In this document: one piece after another, positions 1 through 7,928 of the stretch
Layout: each line of letters begins with the position of its first letter
Position numbering within the stretch: the stretch's first letter is position 1
NCBI GenBank assembly: GCA_964532465.1
Contig: CAZHHX010000004.1
Location: 1-64,000 of the forward strand
Length of the DNA: 64,000 nucleotides
DNA from: JAPLKB01 sp964532465
GTDB lineage: Bacteria; Desulfobacterota; Syntrophorhabdia; Syntrophorhabdales; Syntrophorhabdaceae
Reading direction: 5' to 3'
Position numbers and translations under genes: made by a program
Notes under the pieces: model-generated
Databases searched by the model: none
What the model was told of the DNA's origin: nothing
The model's input: the letters and a program-made list of their open reading frames with translations, nothing else

Positions 1-350
1 ATATTTCAGTGCCAATGAGGTTTTTCATTATTTTTGATGGTGGATTGAGGAACCCGGAGCTTCCCCTTCCCGTCATCTGCCTGTAGTGATGCACAAAAAG
101 ACTCGGTCTGTCTGCTTGATACTCATATGAAATAAAATACCCATAGTCCGGGGATAATAGGCTTGAAAAATCAGGTTTTTCGAACCGGAAAATCAGGAAA
201 AGCCTGATTGAATGTGAATACATTCACATTGTAAAATGAATCCTGTTAATAAGATTGCATTTTAAAAAAGCGCATTGTATCGGGTAGCATGAATGTATAT
301 GAGACCGAATGGGAAGATCAAATGCGGATTACTTCCTTAGACACATTATT
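1..350. other. Non-coding left edge with two inverted repeats
   Basis: No credible gene is seen here. Positions 211-230 form an inverted repeat (AATGTGAAT, two bases, ATTCACATT) that could be an operator. Just before it, 191-209 has arms AATCAGG and CCTGATT around five bases. Short overlapping open frames near 289-519 lack ribosome binding sites and compete with each other. The stretch may be the tail of whatever lies to the left of the window. Confidence 0.4.
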
Positions 351-506
351 ATGGCAAAAAAAGTTTTTAAAGACCGCACAGATAGAATCCTGTCCGGGAA
401 TAATAAAAGAAAAGGCAGAAATGAATTTTGTTTGCAGCATAGGTTCGGTTTATTGTTCAACCCCCACAATTTACAAAGATCCTTTGCTGCAAACCCTAAA
501 GACTAA
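351..506 (+). pseudogene. Possible truncated PspC-domain remnant
   Basis: Read from the ATG at 351, the first sixteen residues (MAKKVFKDRTDRILSG) resemble the start of a PspC domain, where a Lys/Arg-rich segment and a DR(M/I)(I/L)(A/S)G motif precede a VCGG turn and a hydrophobic helix. The similarity stops after SG and the rest is a basic, non-hydrophobic tail ending at 506. No ribosome binding site is seen. The best reading is a decayed fragment of a phage-shock-type protein, but sixteen residues are little evidence and chance similarity is possible. Confidence 0.25.
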
Positions 507-640
507 AGAAATTACTTAAATATTATATGTGTAAAAGTATGAGCAGCCTGATTCATGGTATTCAACATTTTATTAATGTTTTTTTAGAGGTTTTATTCGG
601 AAATTGTTATGGGAATTGGGTTTTTTGTGAAAATATTCTC

Positions 641-669
641 TTGACAAAGCATCCGTTAATTATTTTAAT
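641..669 (+). promoter_or_regulatory. Putative sigma-70 promoter for the oadG-oadB unit
   Basis: A perfect TTGACA (641-646) is followed after 17 bases by TTTAAT (664-669). It lies about 35 bases before the small OadG-like gene, which has a strong AAGGAGG at 691-697. The -10 hexamer is only moderate. Confidence 0.45.
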
Positions 670-704
670 AACAAAAAAATATCAAACCCCAAGGAGGCAG
701 GCTT

Positions 705-839
705 ATGATGGATAAATGGACGTTCGGTTTAACCTTGCTTGTAGTTGGCATGGGCGGAACAATTGCCACACTCATTCTATTCAGTTTTGTAATGAGTATT
801 TTGAAGAAGATTTTCCCCTATAAAAAAGAAGAAAAATAG
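705..839 (+). CDS. OadG-like small membrane subunit
   Basis: A 44-residue protein beginning MMDKWTFGLTLLVVGMGG, with one membrane helix (about residues 6-33) and a Lys/Glu-rich tail ending KKEEK. The G-x-x-L-L-V-V-G-M-G pattern before a single helix is typical of gamma subunits (OadG) of sodium-ion decarboxylase pumps, which anchor the alpha and beta subunits. It is shorter than usual (family members run about 60-120 residues). AAGGAGG at 691-697 fixes the start, and the gene lies 17 bases upstream of oadB. Function is inferred from helix pattern plus neighbour. Confidence 0.7.
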   Translation: MMDKWTFGLTLLVVGMGGTIATLILFSFVMSILKKIFPYKKEEK

Positions 840-856
840 GAAAGGAGGAATTTGAA

Positions 857-1996
857 ATGACTGAAGCAATAATGGGTGGTTTAACAGGACTTATCGCAGG
901 GGTCTCTGCCTTGCACTGGTCACACGTGGTAATGATTGTAGTAGGATCAATACTCCTTTACTTAGGAATAAAGAAGGATTTTGAGCCTTTGCTCCTTGTT
1001 CCAATCGGTTTCGGATGTATTTTGGTGAATATTCCCCTTGCAGGAATGATGGATGAAGGAGGTTTTTTAAGGACAATTTACAATATGGGTATTCTTAATG
1101 AATTGTTCCCTCTGCTTATCTTTGTTGGTATCGGAGCTATGACGGATTTCAGACCTGTTCTCGAAAATCCCTATACATTTCTTCTTGGAGCTGCAGGACA
1201 ATTCGGTATATTCCTGACACTTCTTGTTGCCCTTGCCCTCGGCTTCCCTTATAACGAAGCTGTCACTATTGGAATTATAGGCGCCTGCGACGGCCCTACC
1301 GTTATTTATGTGGCATCCAAATATGCGAAAGAACTGCTTGGTCCATGCTCAGTTGCAGCATATTCATACATGTCCCTGGTACCCTTGCTTCAGCCGCCGA
1401 TAATGAGAGCGCTCACGACGAAGAAAGAACGTGAAACTATTATGAAAACACACCAGAAGACTGTTTCAGATACCACAGCATTACTTTTTCCTATTGTTAT
1501 TACAGTCATCGGTGGTCTGATTGCACCAATGGGCTTGCCCCTTCTTGCAACGATCATGCTCGGCAATTTTATGAAAGAGTCCGGTGCAGTAGCCAGACTT
1601 ACAAAGGCATCTGAAAATGAAATAGCAAATATAGTTACTTTGTTTCTTGGATTAGCAATCGGCGGTACAATGAGTGGAGAAGTATTCGTGAAACCACAGA
1701 CTCTTCTTATCCTTGGACTGGGTCTCATGGCAATCTGTCTTGACACGGTTTTCGGCGTGCTCTTTGGAAAGGTTCTCTATTATGCTACAGGTGGGAAAGT
1801 GAATCCATTGATCGGTGCGGCAGGTATCTCTGCATTCCCCATGTCTGCCCGTGTTGTCCAGAAAGAAGGCCAGAAGTGGAATAAAAAGAGTTATCTCCTT
1901 ATGCATGCAATGGGTGCCAATGCAGGCGGCCAGGTTGGTTCCGTTATGGCAGCAGCAATTATGCTGTCAGTACTGAAAGCAATGGGAGTAATATGA
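857..1996 (+). CDS. oadB: Sodium-translocating decarboxylase beta subunit (OadB/GcdB/MmdB family)
   Basis: This 379-residue integral membrane protein has about nine to eleven hydrophobic segments. It belongs to the beta subunits of oxaloacetate, methylmalonyl-CoA and glutaconyl-CoA decarboxylases, which couple decarboxylation of a carboxybiotin to outward sodium pumping. Diagnostic segments are GACDGPTVIY at residues 142-151, whose Asp lies in the conserved ion-binding region, and NPLIGAAGISAFPMSARV near residues 312-329. AAAGGAGG at 841-848 sets the ATG. Neither the carboxyltransferase alpha subunit nor a biotin carrier gene lies nearby, so the acyl substrate cannot be told. The gene ends in a strong terminator whose sequence recurs near 5.0 kb. 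Confidence 0.93.
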   Translation: MTEAIMGGLTGLIAGVSALHWSHVVMIVVGSILLYLGIKKDFEPLLLVPIGFGCILVNIPLAGMMDEGGFLRTIYNMGILNELFPLLIFVGIGAMTDFRPVLENPYTFLLGAAGQFGIFLTLLVALALGFPYNEAVTIGIIGACDGPTVIYVASKYAKELLGPCSVAAYSYMSLVPLLQPPIMRALTTKKERETIMKTHQKTVSDTTALLFPIVITVIGGLIAPMGLPLLATIMLGNFMKESGAVARLTKASENEIANIVTLFLGLAIGGTMSGEVFVKPQTLLILGLGLMAICLDTVFGVLFGKVLYYATGGKVNPLIGAAGISAFPMSARVVQKEGQKWNKKSYLLMHAMGANAGGQVGSVMAAAIMLSVLKAMGVI

Positions 1997-2068
1997 TTTA
2001 AAAAATATTGTATACATTATTTAAAATATTTGCTAAAACTAAAGGCGGGATTAATTCCCGCCTTTTTT
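1977..2068 (+). repeat. Left copy of an approx. 91-bp direct repeat (oadB tail plus terminator)
   Basis: This segment covers the last oadB codons (Lys-Ala-Met-Gly-Val-Ile-stop), an AT-rich spacer and the terminator. It matches 5003-5093 with about ten differences and one single-base indel. The two copies flank the P-type ATPase gene. Confidence 0.9.
2041..2068 (+). terminator. Rho-independent terminator of oadB
   Basis: AAAGGCGGGA and TCCCGCCTTT pair around a short AT loop, with six T residues at 2063-2068. It lies about 45 bases past the oadB stop codon. Confidence 0.9.
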
Positions 2069-2127
2069 GTAATTATTGTATAATTAAAGATATCGACAAT
2101 CAGGGAGCAAATAAAACATGGGGTATT

Positions 2128-4950
2128 ATGAAGGAGAATAGTTACCACCATGTTTCATTTGAGCACACCGTAAAAGAGCTTGACACAAGCCTCGAACATG
2201 GATTAAGCACCGCCGAGGTGGAAGAGAGGATTAAAGAGCACGGATATAACGAGCTTACTGAAAAACCTCGTCCAGGATTTTTAAAATTGCTTCTTGCGCA
2301 GTTCAACAACTTTCTCATCATCATTCTGATTGTTGCTGCCGTTGTCTCTCTGCTTCTCGGTGAAGTAGGAGATGCCGTTGCTATTATGGTCATTGTTGTA
2401 TTAAACGCCGTAGTAGGCGTTATCCAGGAATCAAAAGCGGAACAGGCACTTGCGGCACTCAAGAAAATGGCCGCACCAAACGCACAGGCTATCCGTGACA
2501 GCCATCAAATCACCATTCCTTCACGGGAGCTTGTGCCCGGAGATATTGTTCTGATAGAAGCAGGCAATTATATGCCTGCCGATATGCGTTTGGTCGAGAG
2601 TGTCAACCTGAAGGTAGAGGAGGCCTCACTTACCGGTGAGTCTGTTCCTGTTGATAAGGATGCAAGGGTTACATTGGATAAAGAGATACCCATCGGAGAC
2701 ATGAAGAATTCCGCCTTTATGAGTACTGTAGCTACCTATGGGCGCGGCAAGGGTATTGTAACCGGAACGGGCATGAATACCCAGATCGGTCTTATTGCTG
2801 AGATGCTCCAGTCCTATGAGGATGAGCCAACACCGCTCCAGGTAAAACTCGATCAATTGGCGAAGCTGCTGGGCATAGGGTGTCTTACTGTATGTGGACT
2901 TGTTTTCATATATGGTATTATTAGAGACACCAATATTAGTACGATTTTCAAAGATGGATTGCTGGCCTATTTCAGCGCAGAGAGAAAGGATATAATAGAA
3001 CTCTTTATGACCGCAGTCAGCCTTGCCATAGCAGCAGTACCTGAAGGCCTGCCTGCTGTTGTGACCATATGTCTTGCACTGGGTATGCAGAGAATGATCA
3101 AGCGTCATGCCTTGATTCGCAAACTGCCTGCAGTTGAAACTCTCGGATGCGCTACTGTAATATGCTCTGATAAAACAGGCACCCTTACTCAGAACGAGAT
3201 GACCATTACCCAGGGATGGGCAGGCGGAACAAGATTTAAAGTAACAGGCGAAGGCTACAGCCCCTTTGGAGAGTTTATGGTTGATGGAAAAAAGGTTGAC
3301 CCCTTGGGTGATCCTTCGATATCACTTATGCTTTTCGGTGCTGCGCTCTGCAATGACGCCAAGCTTGAAGAGAGTGGAGAGGACGAAGGCGAAAAAACAT
3401 GGCGCATGGTGGGTGATCCCACGGAAGGCGCAATGGTAGTTGCCGCAGAAAAGGCAGGCCTTACAAAAGATAATACGGAAAAGGCTCTCCCCAGAATGAT
3501 GGAAATTCCTTTTGATTCGGACAGAAAGATGATGACCACCATACATACCTTGAAAGGCAGTGTGTCAACGAAAGTATTACCTGCTGATTTTCCCGCAACG
3601 GCAGCATTTGTAAAAGGAGCGCCCGATATGATCCTGAACCTCTGTGATAACATTGTAGAGAGTGGAAAATCCATCCCGATCATTGAAGAAAAGAGGCAGG
3701 CTGTATTAGGGATAAATCATGATATGGCAAGTCAGGCGCTCAGGGTGTTGGGTGTTGCGTATAGACCGCTTGATGGATTGCCTGAAGTATGCGAATCGGA
3801 CTCTATCGAGAAAAAGCTCACTTTTATCGGTCTTATGGGCATGATAGATCCGCCGAGACAGGAAGTAAAAGAGGCTGTGAGGATTGCCCGCGAGGCAGGT
3901 TTGAAAAGCGTTATGGTGACAGGCGATTATAAGGATACGGCTGAGGCGGTAGCGAAAGAGATAGGCCTGCTCAGACCGAATGGAAAGGTCTTTACCGGAG
4001 CGGAACTGGATAAAATGAGCGATGAAGACCTGTCAAAGGTTATCAATGATGTAAATGTATGCTGCAGGGTATCGCCACAGCATAAAACAAAGATTGTAGA
4101 CGCCTTCAAGGCAAAAGGGCACATAGTAGCTATGACCGGGGACGGTGTAAATGACGCGCCGGCATTAAAAAGAGCGAATATTGGCGTTGCCATGGGTATT
4201 ACAGGTACAGACGTGACAAAACAGACAGCGGATATGGTGCTCACCGACGATAACTATGCAAGCATCGTTTCCGCGGTAGAGGAAGGCAGGGTAATCTACT
4301 CGAATATCCGTAAATTTGTATACTTCCTGCTTGTCTGTAACATAGGTGAGATTTTGATTGTCTTCTTCTCCATGCTCTTCGGATTGGGCATACCATTCAA
4401 ACCTATTATGCTTCTATGGCTTAACCTTGTTACCGACGGTGCGCCAGCCCTGGCCCTGGGTATGGAAAAGGGAGAGCCGGATATTATGAAGAGACCGCCG
4501 AGACCTGCAAAAGAGCCCGTAATAAATAAGGAAATGGCTATAGGTCTTATTTGTGTACCGATTGTGGATACCATTGCCCTGTTGCTTGTTTTTAAATGGG
4601 CGCTTGATACTCATCCCGGTGATTTGTCCACAGCTCAGACCATGGCATTTCTTACTCTCTGTACATCGGAATTGTTGAGGGCATATACGGTAAGATCAGA
4701 ATATCACAGTGTATTTTCCATAGGTATTTTTTCAAATAAATGGATGCAGTGGGCTGTATTATGCTCTTTTATTCTTGTCCTTATCACCGTTTATGTACCG
4801 TTTTTAAGACCGTTTTTCGGCACCTCATTCATTGGTTTGAACGAATGGCTGATAATGTTGCCTGGTATTCTTGCAGCCCCGGTTGCCGCAGAGGCCGTGA
4901 AGGTATTTCTCAGAATGGTTGCGAAGAAGTCAGCGGCAAAAATGGCATAG
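2128..4950 (+). CDS. Calcium-type (P2A) cation-translocating P-type ATPase
   Basis: A 940-residue membrane pump with every P-type ATPase hallmark: an N-terminal cation ATPase segment, actuator motif TGES (169-172), PEGLP in helix M4 (305-309), the phosphorylated Asp348 in DKTGTLT, and TGDGVND (670-676). The PEGLPAV sequence and overall length fit calcium-transporting (SERCA/PMR1-like) pumps; Na+ or Mn2+ export cannot be excluded. The ATG at 2128 is preferred because the reading frame upstream runs into the oadB terminator; the ribosome binding site is weak. The gene sits between two copies of the oadB tail-terminator repeat, which suggests it entered or was rearranged here. Confidence 0.92.
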   Translation: MKENSYHHVSFEHTVKELDTSLEHGLSTAEVEERIKEHGYNELTEKPRPGFLKLLLAQFNNFLIIILIVAAVVSLLLGEVGDAVAIMVIVVLNAVVGVIQESKAEQALAALKKMAAPNAQAIRDSHQITIPSRELVPGDIVLIEAGNYMPADMRLVESVNLKVEEASLTGESVPVDKDARVTLDKEIPIGDMKNSAFMSTVATYGRGKGIVTGTGMNTQIGLIAEMLQSYEDEPTPLQVKLDQLAKLLGIGCLTVCGLVFIYGIIRDTNISTIFKDGLLAYFSAERKDIIELFMTAVSLAIAAVPEGLPAVVTICLALGMQRMIKRHALIRKLPAVETLGCATVICSDKTGTLTQNEMTITQGWAGGTRFKVTGEGYSPFGEFMVDGKKVDPLGDPSISLMLFGAALCNDAKLEESGEDEGEKTWRMVGDPTEGAMVVAAEKAGLTKDNTEKALPRMMEIPFDSDRKMMTTIHTLKGSVSTKVLPADFPATAAFVKGAPDMILNLCDNIVESGKSIPIIEEKRQAVLGINHDMASQALRVLGVAYRPLDGLPEVCESDSIEKKLTFIGLMGMIDPPRQEVKEAVRIAREAGLKSVMVTGDYKDTAEAVAKEIGLLRPNGKVFTGAELDKMSDEDLSKVINDVNVCCRVSPQHKTKIVDAFKAKGHIVAMTGDGVNDAPALKRANIGVAMGITGTDVTKQTADMVLTDDNYASIVSAVEEGRVIYSNIRKFVYFLLVCNIGEILIVFFSMLFGLGIPFKPIMLLWLNLVTDGAPALALGMEKGEPDIMKRPPRPAKEPVINKEMAIGLICVPIVDTIALLLVFKWALDTHPGDLSTAQTMAFLTLCTSELLRAYTVRSEYHSVFSIGIFSNKWMQWAVLCSFILVLITVYVPFLRPFFGTSFIGLNEWLIMLPGILAAPVAAEAVKVFLRMVAKKSAAKMA

Positions 4951-5002
4951 ATTCATAAATAAATCTCTACAGATAAAATTATGCGGAGATTTGGCAGGCA
5001 AC

Positions 5003-5093
5003 AAGCAATGGGAGTAATATGATTTAAAAAAATTGTATACATTAAATAAAATATTTGATAGAACTAAAGGCGGGATTATTTCCCGCCTTTTTT
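5003..5093 (+). repeat. Right copy of the oadB-tail/terminator direct repeat
   Basis: This near-copy of 1977-2068 still carries the last oadB codons (ATGGGAGTAATATGA at 5008-5022) although no oadB precedes it. Since only the end of a coding sequence is present, the direction of duplication was from oadB to here. The terminator within it now serves the ATPase gene. Confidence 0.9.
5066..5093 (+). terminator. Rho-independent terminator after the P-type ATPase
   Basis: AAAGGCGGGA and TCCCGCCTTT pair around a short loop and run into six T residues (5088-5093). It is nearly identical to the terminator at 2041-2068. Confidence 0.88.
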
Positions 5094-5130
5094 ATATTCT
5101 GGATATTAAATAACAGGGGGTAATGAGAAC

Positions 5131-6465
5131 ATGGATTTTATGCAAATTGCAGCAAGCGTTATTTTCCTCGCCAGCATCATCCTTGTAATAACCGGCTGGA
5201 TTGACAGTGTCATTGCTGCGCTATCAGGGATCATACTCATGATTTTTGTCGGCGTGTACAGCGATATTGACGCATTCAAGATTGTTGACTGGAATGTCAT
5301 AGCCATACTTCTCAGCATATGGATCATATCCGGCTATTTCGGTAAATCCGGGGTGCCGGATTTTATGGCGGCCATAATACTGAAGATGTCTAAGGGTAAC
5401 GTTGCTGTATTTGTAACGGTCCTTGGAATGCTTGCCGGATTTGTGTCAATGCTCATCGATAACGTTGTTGTTGTCCTCATGTTCGCGCCTGTTGTCTTTC
5501 ATGCCTGTCGAAGATTCAATTTCCCGGCCTTTGCGCCTGTCATGTTTGTAGGCTTGTGTGCAAACTTTATGGGTACGGCCATGCTCTTAGGTGATCTGCC
5601 CCCGCAGATGCTCCACAGTGTCTCAGGAATAGAATTCAGTGGTTTCCTGTGGCATTCAGGGAGGCCGTCATCATTTTTTATCCTTGGTTTCTCCTATATC
5701 ATTACATGCGGTTATTTTTACTGGCTATTCTCAAGAAAGTACAAAGACATCAGGATGGATGTTGCATCCATGTCTGAGGAAAAGCCCCTTGACCATATCA
5801 AGGATAAACCATTTGCCATAATCTCATGCAGTATATTTGTCCTTACAATTATAGCAATGGCCTTTCGTCCTGTTTTCGGTTATACACTGGGATTTATAGC
5901 CATGTGGGGGGCTATTGCCATTATCCTTGTATTTGAGCTTTTTAAAGATAAATTTACCATTGAAATTCCAAACGTTGAACAGGTATTCGCCGAACTCGAC
6001 TGGAGGGCAATATTCTTTTATGTCTCCCTTTTTGCGTTGGTTGGAGGACTGGAACATGCAGGAGTAATAAAATTAGTATCCAATGCGATTACACCGTTGA
6101 TTCAAAAAAGCCTTATCGTGGGCGCTACAGCGTTATACTGGGTAACGGCCCCTATCGTCGGTATTGTGGAACATGATGCCTATATTCTGACCATGCTTTA
6201 TGTCATAAGAGACCTTGCAAAAGAAACAGGAATGAACCCATGGCCCCTTTACTGGATGTTGTTGTGGGCAGGCACACTGGGAAGCAATCTCACTGTAGCA
6301 GGCGCCCCGGCATTGTTTGTAGCAAAGAGCATGGGCGAGAAAGAAGACCAGAGAAAAGTCAGTTTGAAAGAATTTCTGGGTATTACTGTGCCCTATGTTA
6401 TTATATCGCTTATTTTTTGCTATATTCCTGCTATGCTGATCTGGGTAATTCCATTTCAGAAATAG
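5131..6465 (+). CDS. NhaD/ArsB-type ion transporter (IT superfamily)
   Basis: A 444-residue membrane protein with about eleven helices. It shows the features of the ArsB/NhaD permease group: IDNVVVVLMFAPV in the first half, the family segment DWRAIFFYVSLFALVGGLEHAGVI near residues 291-314, and GSNLTVAGAPALFVA near 389-403 where relatives have a G-x-N-x-T-x-x-G motif. These proteins exchange Na+ for H+ or export oxyanions. Following a decarboxylase sodium pump and a cation ATPase, Na+/H+ exchange is the more likely role, but this is inference. A GGGGG stretch at 5116-5120 precedes the ATG, and the cytidylate-kinase-like gene follows after 35 bases. Confidence 0.85.
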   Translation: MDFMQIAASVIFLASIILVITGWIDSVIAALSGIILMIFVGVYSDIDAFKIVDWNVIAILLSIWIISGYFGKSGVPDFMAAIILKMSKGNVAVFVTVLGMLAGFVSMLIDNVVVVLMFAPVVFHACRRFNFPAFAPVMFVGLCANFMGTAMLLGDLPPQMLHSVSGIEFSGFLWHSGRPSSFFILGFSYIITCGYFYWLFSRKYKDIRMDVASMSEEKPLDHIKDKPFAIISCSIFVLTIIAMAFRPVFGYTLGFIAMWGAIAIILVFELFKDKFTIEIPNVEQVFAELDWRAIFFYVSLFALVGGLEHAGVIKLVSNAITPLIQKSLIVGATALYWVTAPIVGIVEHDAYILTMLYVIRDLAKETGMNPWPLYWMLLWAGTLGSNLTVAGAPALFVAKSMGEKEDQRKVSLKEFLGITVPYVIISLIFCYIPAMLIWVIPFQK

Positions 6466-6500
6466 GTTCTTTTAAAAAAAGACATTTATAAGGAGGGGTT

Positions 6501-7355
6501 ATGGCCATATTGACAATAGCAAGAGAATACGGAAGCGGCGGAAAAGAGATAGGCAAGAACGTTGCCGGATTGTTGAACTATGTCTATATAGACAGAAAGC
6601 AAATTCTTGAAGATATGAAGAGAGTGGGAACCAATTGGGAAGAAATGGCAAAGTATTTTGATGAAAATCAACCCACTGTCGTTGAGAGATATGAATGGTC
6701 TTACAGAGGTTTTGTGGCATTAAATCAGAGCCATATTCTTCATTATGCCCTGGAAAATAATATTGTAATTATGGGCAGGGGCGGCAATTTTTTGTTGAAA
6801 GGCATGCCCCATGTGTTAAGGATACGAACAATAGCGCCTATTGAAAAGAGAATTGAAAATGTAATGAAATGGCAGGATATCGGCAATAGTGAAAATGCCA
6901 GGTGGCTGATAGAAAAAGTAGATAAAGAAATGGCGGGAGCTGTTTATCTGATTTATGGAAGCGACTGGGACGACCCTGGACAGTACGATTTTGTTTTTGA
7001 CACAAGCGTACAGACATATGATGAAATTACGGAAATTATAAAGAATGAGCTTGAAAAAATGGATAAGTTATATACGGAAAAATCGGAAAATATATTGAAG
7101 TTAAAAGCCCTCGCAGCAAAAATAAAAGCAGAAATAGCAAGTAACCATGATCTGTCCTCTGTATCGACATTGGAAGTAATGTTGAAAGAAGAAGGGCTTG
7201 TGGAATATGGATTGATTGCAGGCGGTATTGTTCATAACATGGACGACAAAAAACGTATTGAAGAGATGGTAAATAAACTATCCGGTGATGTTCCTGTTGA
7301 GTTCGGATTTCAATATAGGGCATATCCGAGGATCGGTGATATAGAGTATAAATGA
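6501..7355 (+). CDS. Cytidylate-kinase-like protein with C-terminal BON-like segment
   Basis: This 284-residue protein starts MAILTIAREYGSGGKEIG, the P-loop form (REYGSGG, residues 8-14) typical of the cytidylate kinase-like family rather than true Cmk. A second conserved stretch, VIMGRGGNFLL, lies near residues 89-99. The last 90 residues (about 190-275) look like a BON domain: an alternating amphipathic pattern with a central Gly and a G-x-V-type turn. Family members are probably nucleotide-dependent kinases of unknown substrate. AAGGAGGGG at 6491-6499 sets the start. Its position after the ion transporters suggests cotranscription and a possible regulatory role, which is inference. Confidence 0.78.
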   Translation: MAILTIAREYGSGGKEIGKNVAGLLNYVYIDRKQILEDMKRVGTNWEEMAKYFDENQPTVVERYEWSYRGFVALNQSHILHYALENNIVIMGRGGNFLLKGMPHVLRIRTIAPIEKRIENVMKWQDIGNSENARWLIEKVDKEMAGAVYLIYGSDWDDPGQYDFVFDTSVQTYDEITEIIKNELEKMDKLYTEKSENILKLKALAAKIKAEIASNHDLSSVSTLEVMLKEEGLVEYGLIAGGIVHNMDDKKRIEEMVNKLSGDVPVEFGFQYRAYPRIGDIEYK

Positions 7356-7406
7356 AGTATGCAAGACTGTTTTAAAACCGTAAGTATGAGATCAAATGTT
7401 TATGTA

Positions 7407-7829
7407 TCAGTATGGTTTTTCAGAAGGCCCTGACTGTGGGTAATCCCAGCCGAAGCCCCAACGGAATGGAGTCGGTAGCCACCATACGCCGCCGACTCTT
7501 ACGCCATAGTACATGAAAAAGGCTGTTACGGGATAACCTTTTTCTGATACACATTTTTTCAATTCTATATCAGCATTCAATCTTTCCACACGTGTGCCGC
7601 CCATCCAGTAAGCCAGATCATGCCTAATGCAACATTCTGCCCAGTTGCCGTCAGGGAAGCATGAACAGCCATCGGATTTAAAGGCATGAGGAGGAAGCGG
7701 TTCCTGTATCTTGCTTTTTGAATAAATTTCAGATGCTATTTTGTTGACATCATTTGAATGTCCAGCGCAACCAGTCAGAAATATTGAGAAACATGATAAA
7801 TAAAATAAAAAATGGAATAACTTTATCAT
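7407..7829 (-). CDS. Lipoprotein with a phospholipase A2-like CC-x2-HD core
   Basis: A 140-residue secreted lipoprotein. Residues 1-20 form a signal peptide ending in a lipobox (LTGC, lipidated Cys21). The mature part contains DGCSCFPDGNWAECCIRHD, which places a Cys-Cys pair, two residues and His-Asp in the arrangement of the phospholipase A2 active-site helix (CCxxHDxCY). It then has AYWMGG and a conserved-looking WWLPTPFRWGFGWDYP end. Proteins of this shape are widespread and mostly annotated as hypothetical. Hydrolysis of lipid esters is possible but untested. It is transcribed convergently with the preceding kinase-like gene. Confidence 0.7.
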   Translation of the reverse strand: MIKLFHFLFYLSCFSIFLTGCAGHSNDVNKIASEIYSKSKIQEPLPPHAFKSDGCSCFPDGNWAECCIRHDLAYWMGGTRVERLNADIELKKCVSEKGYPVTAFFMYYGVRVGGVWWLPTPFRWGFGWDYPQSGPSEKPY

Positions 7830-7928
7830 AATATGTCACCTTGTTATGTAGGAGGATCAGACTTGTTTATACTCCCTTAAATTCCATTTCTGCGAAGATT
7901 GGGCCAATGGCTATTATGCTTTTATGAA

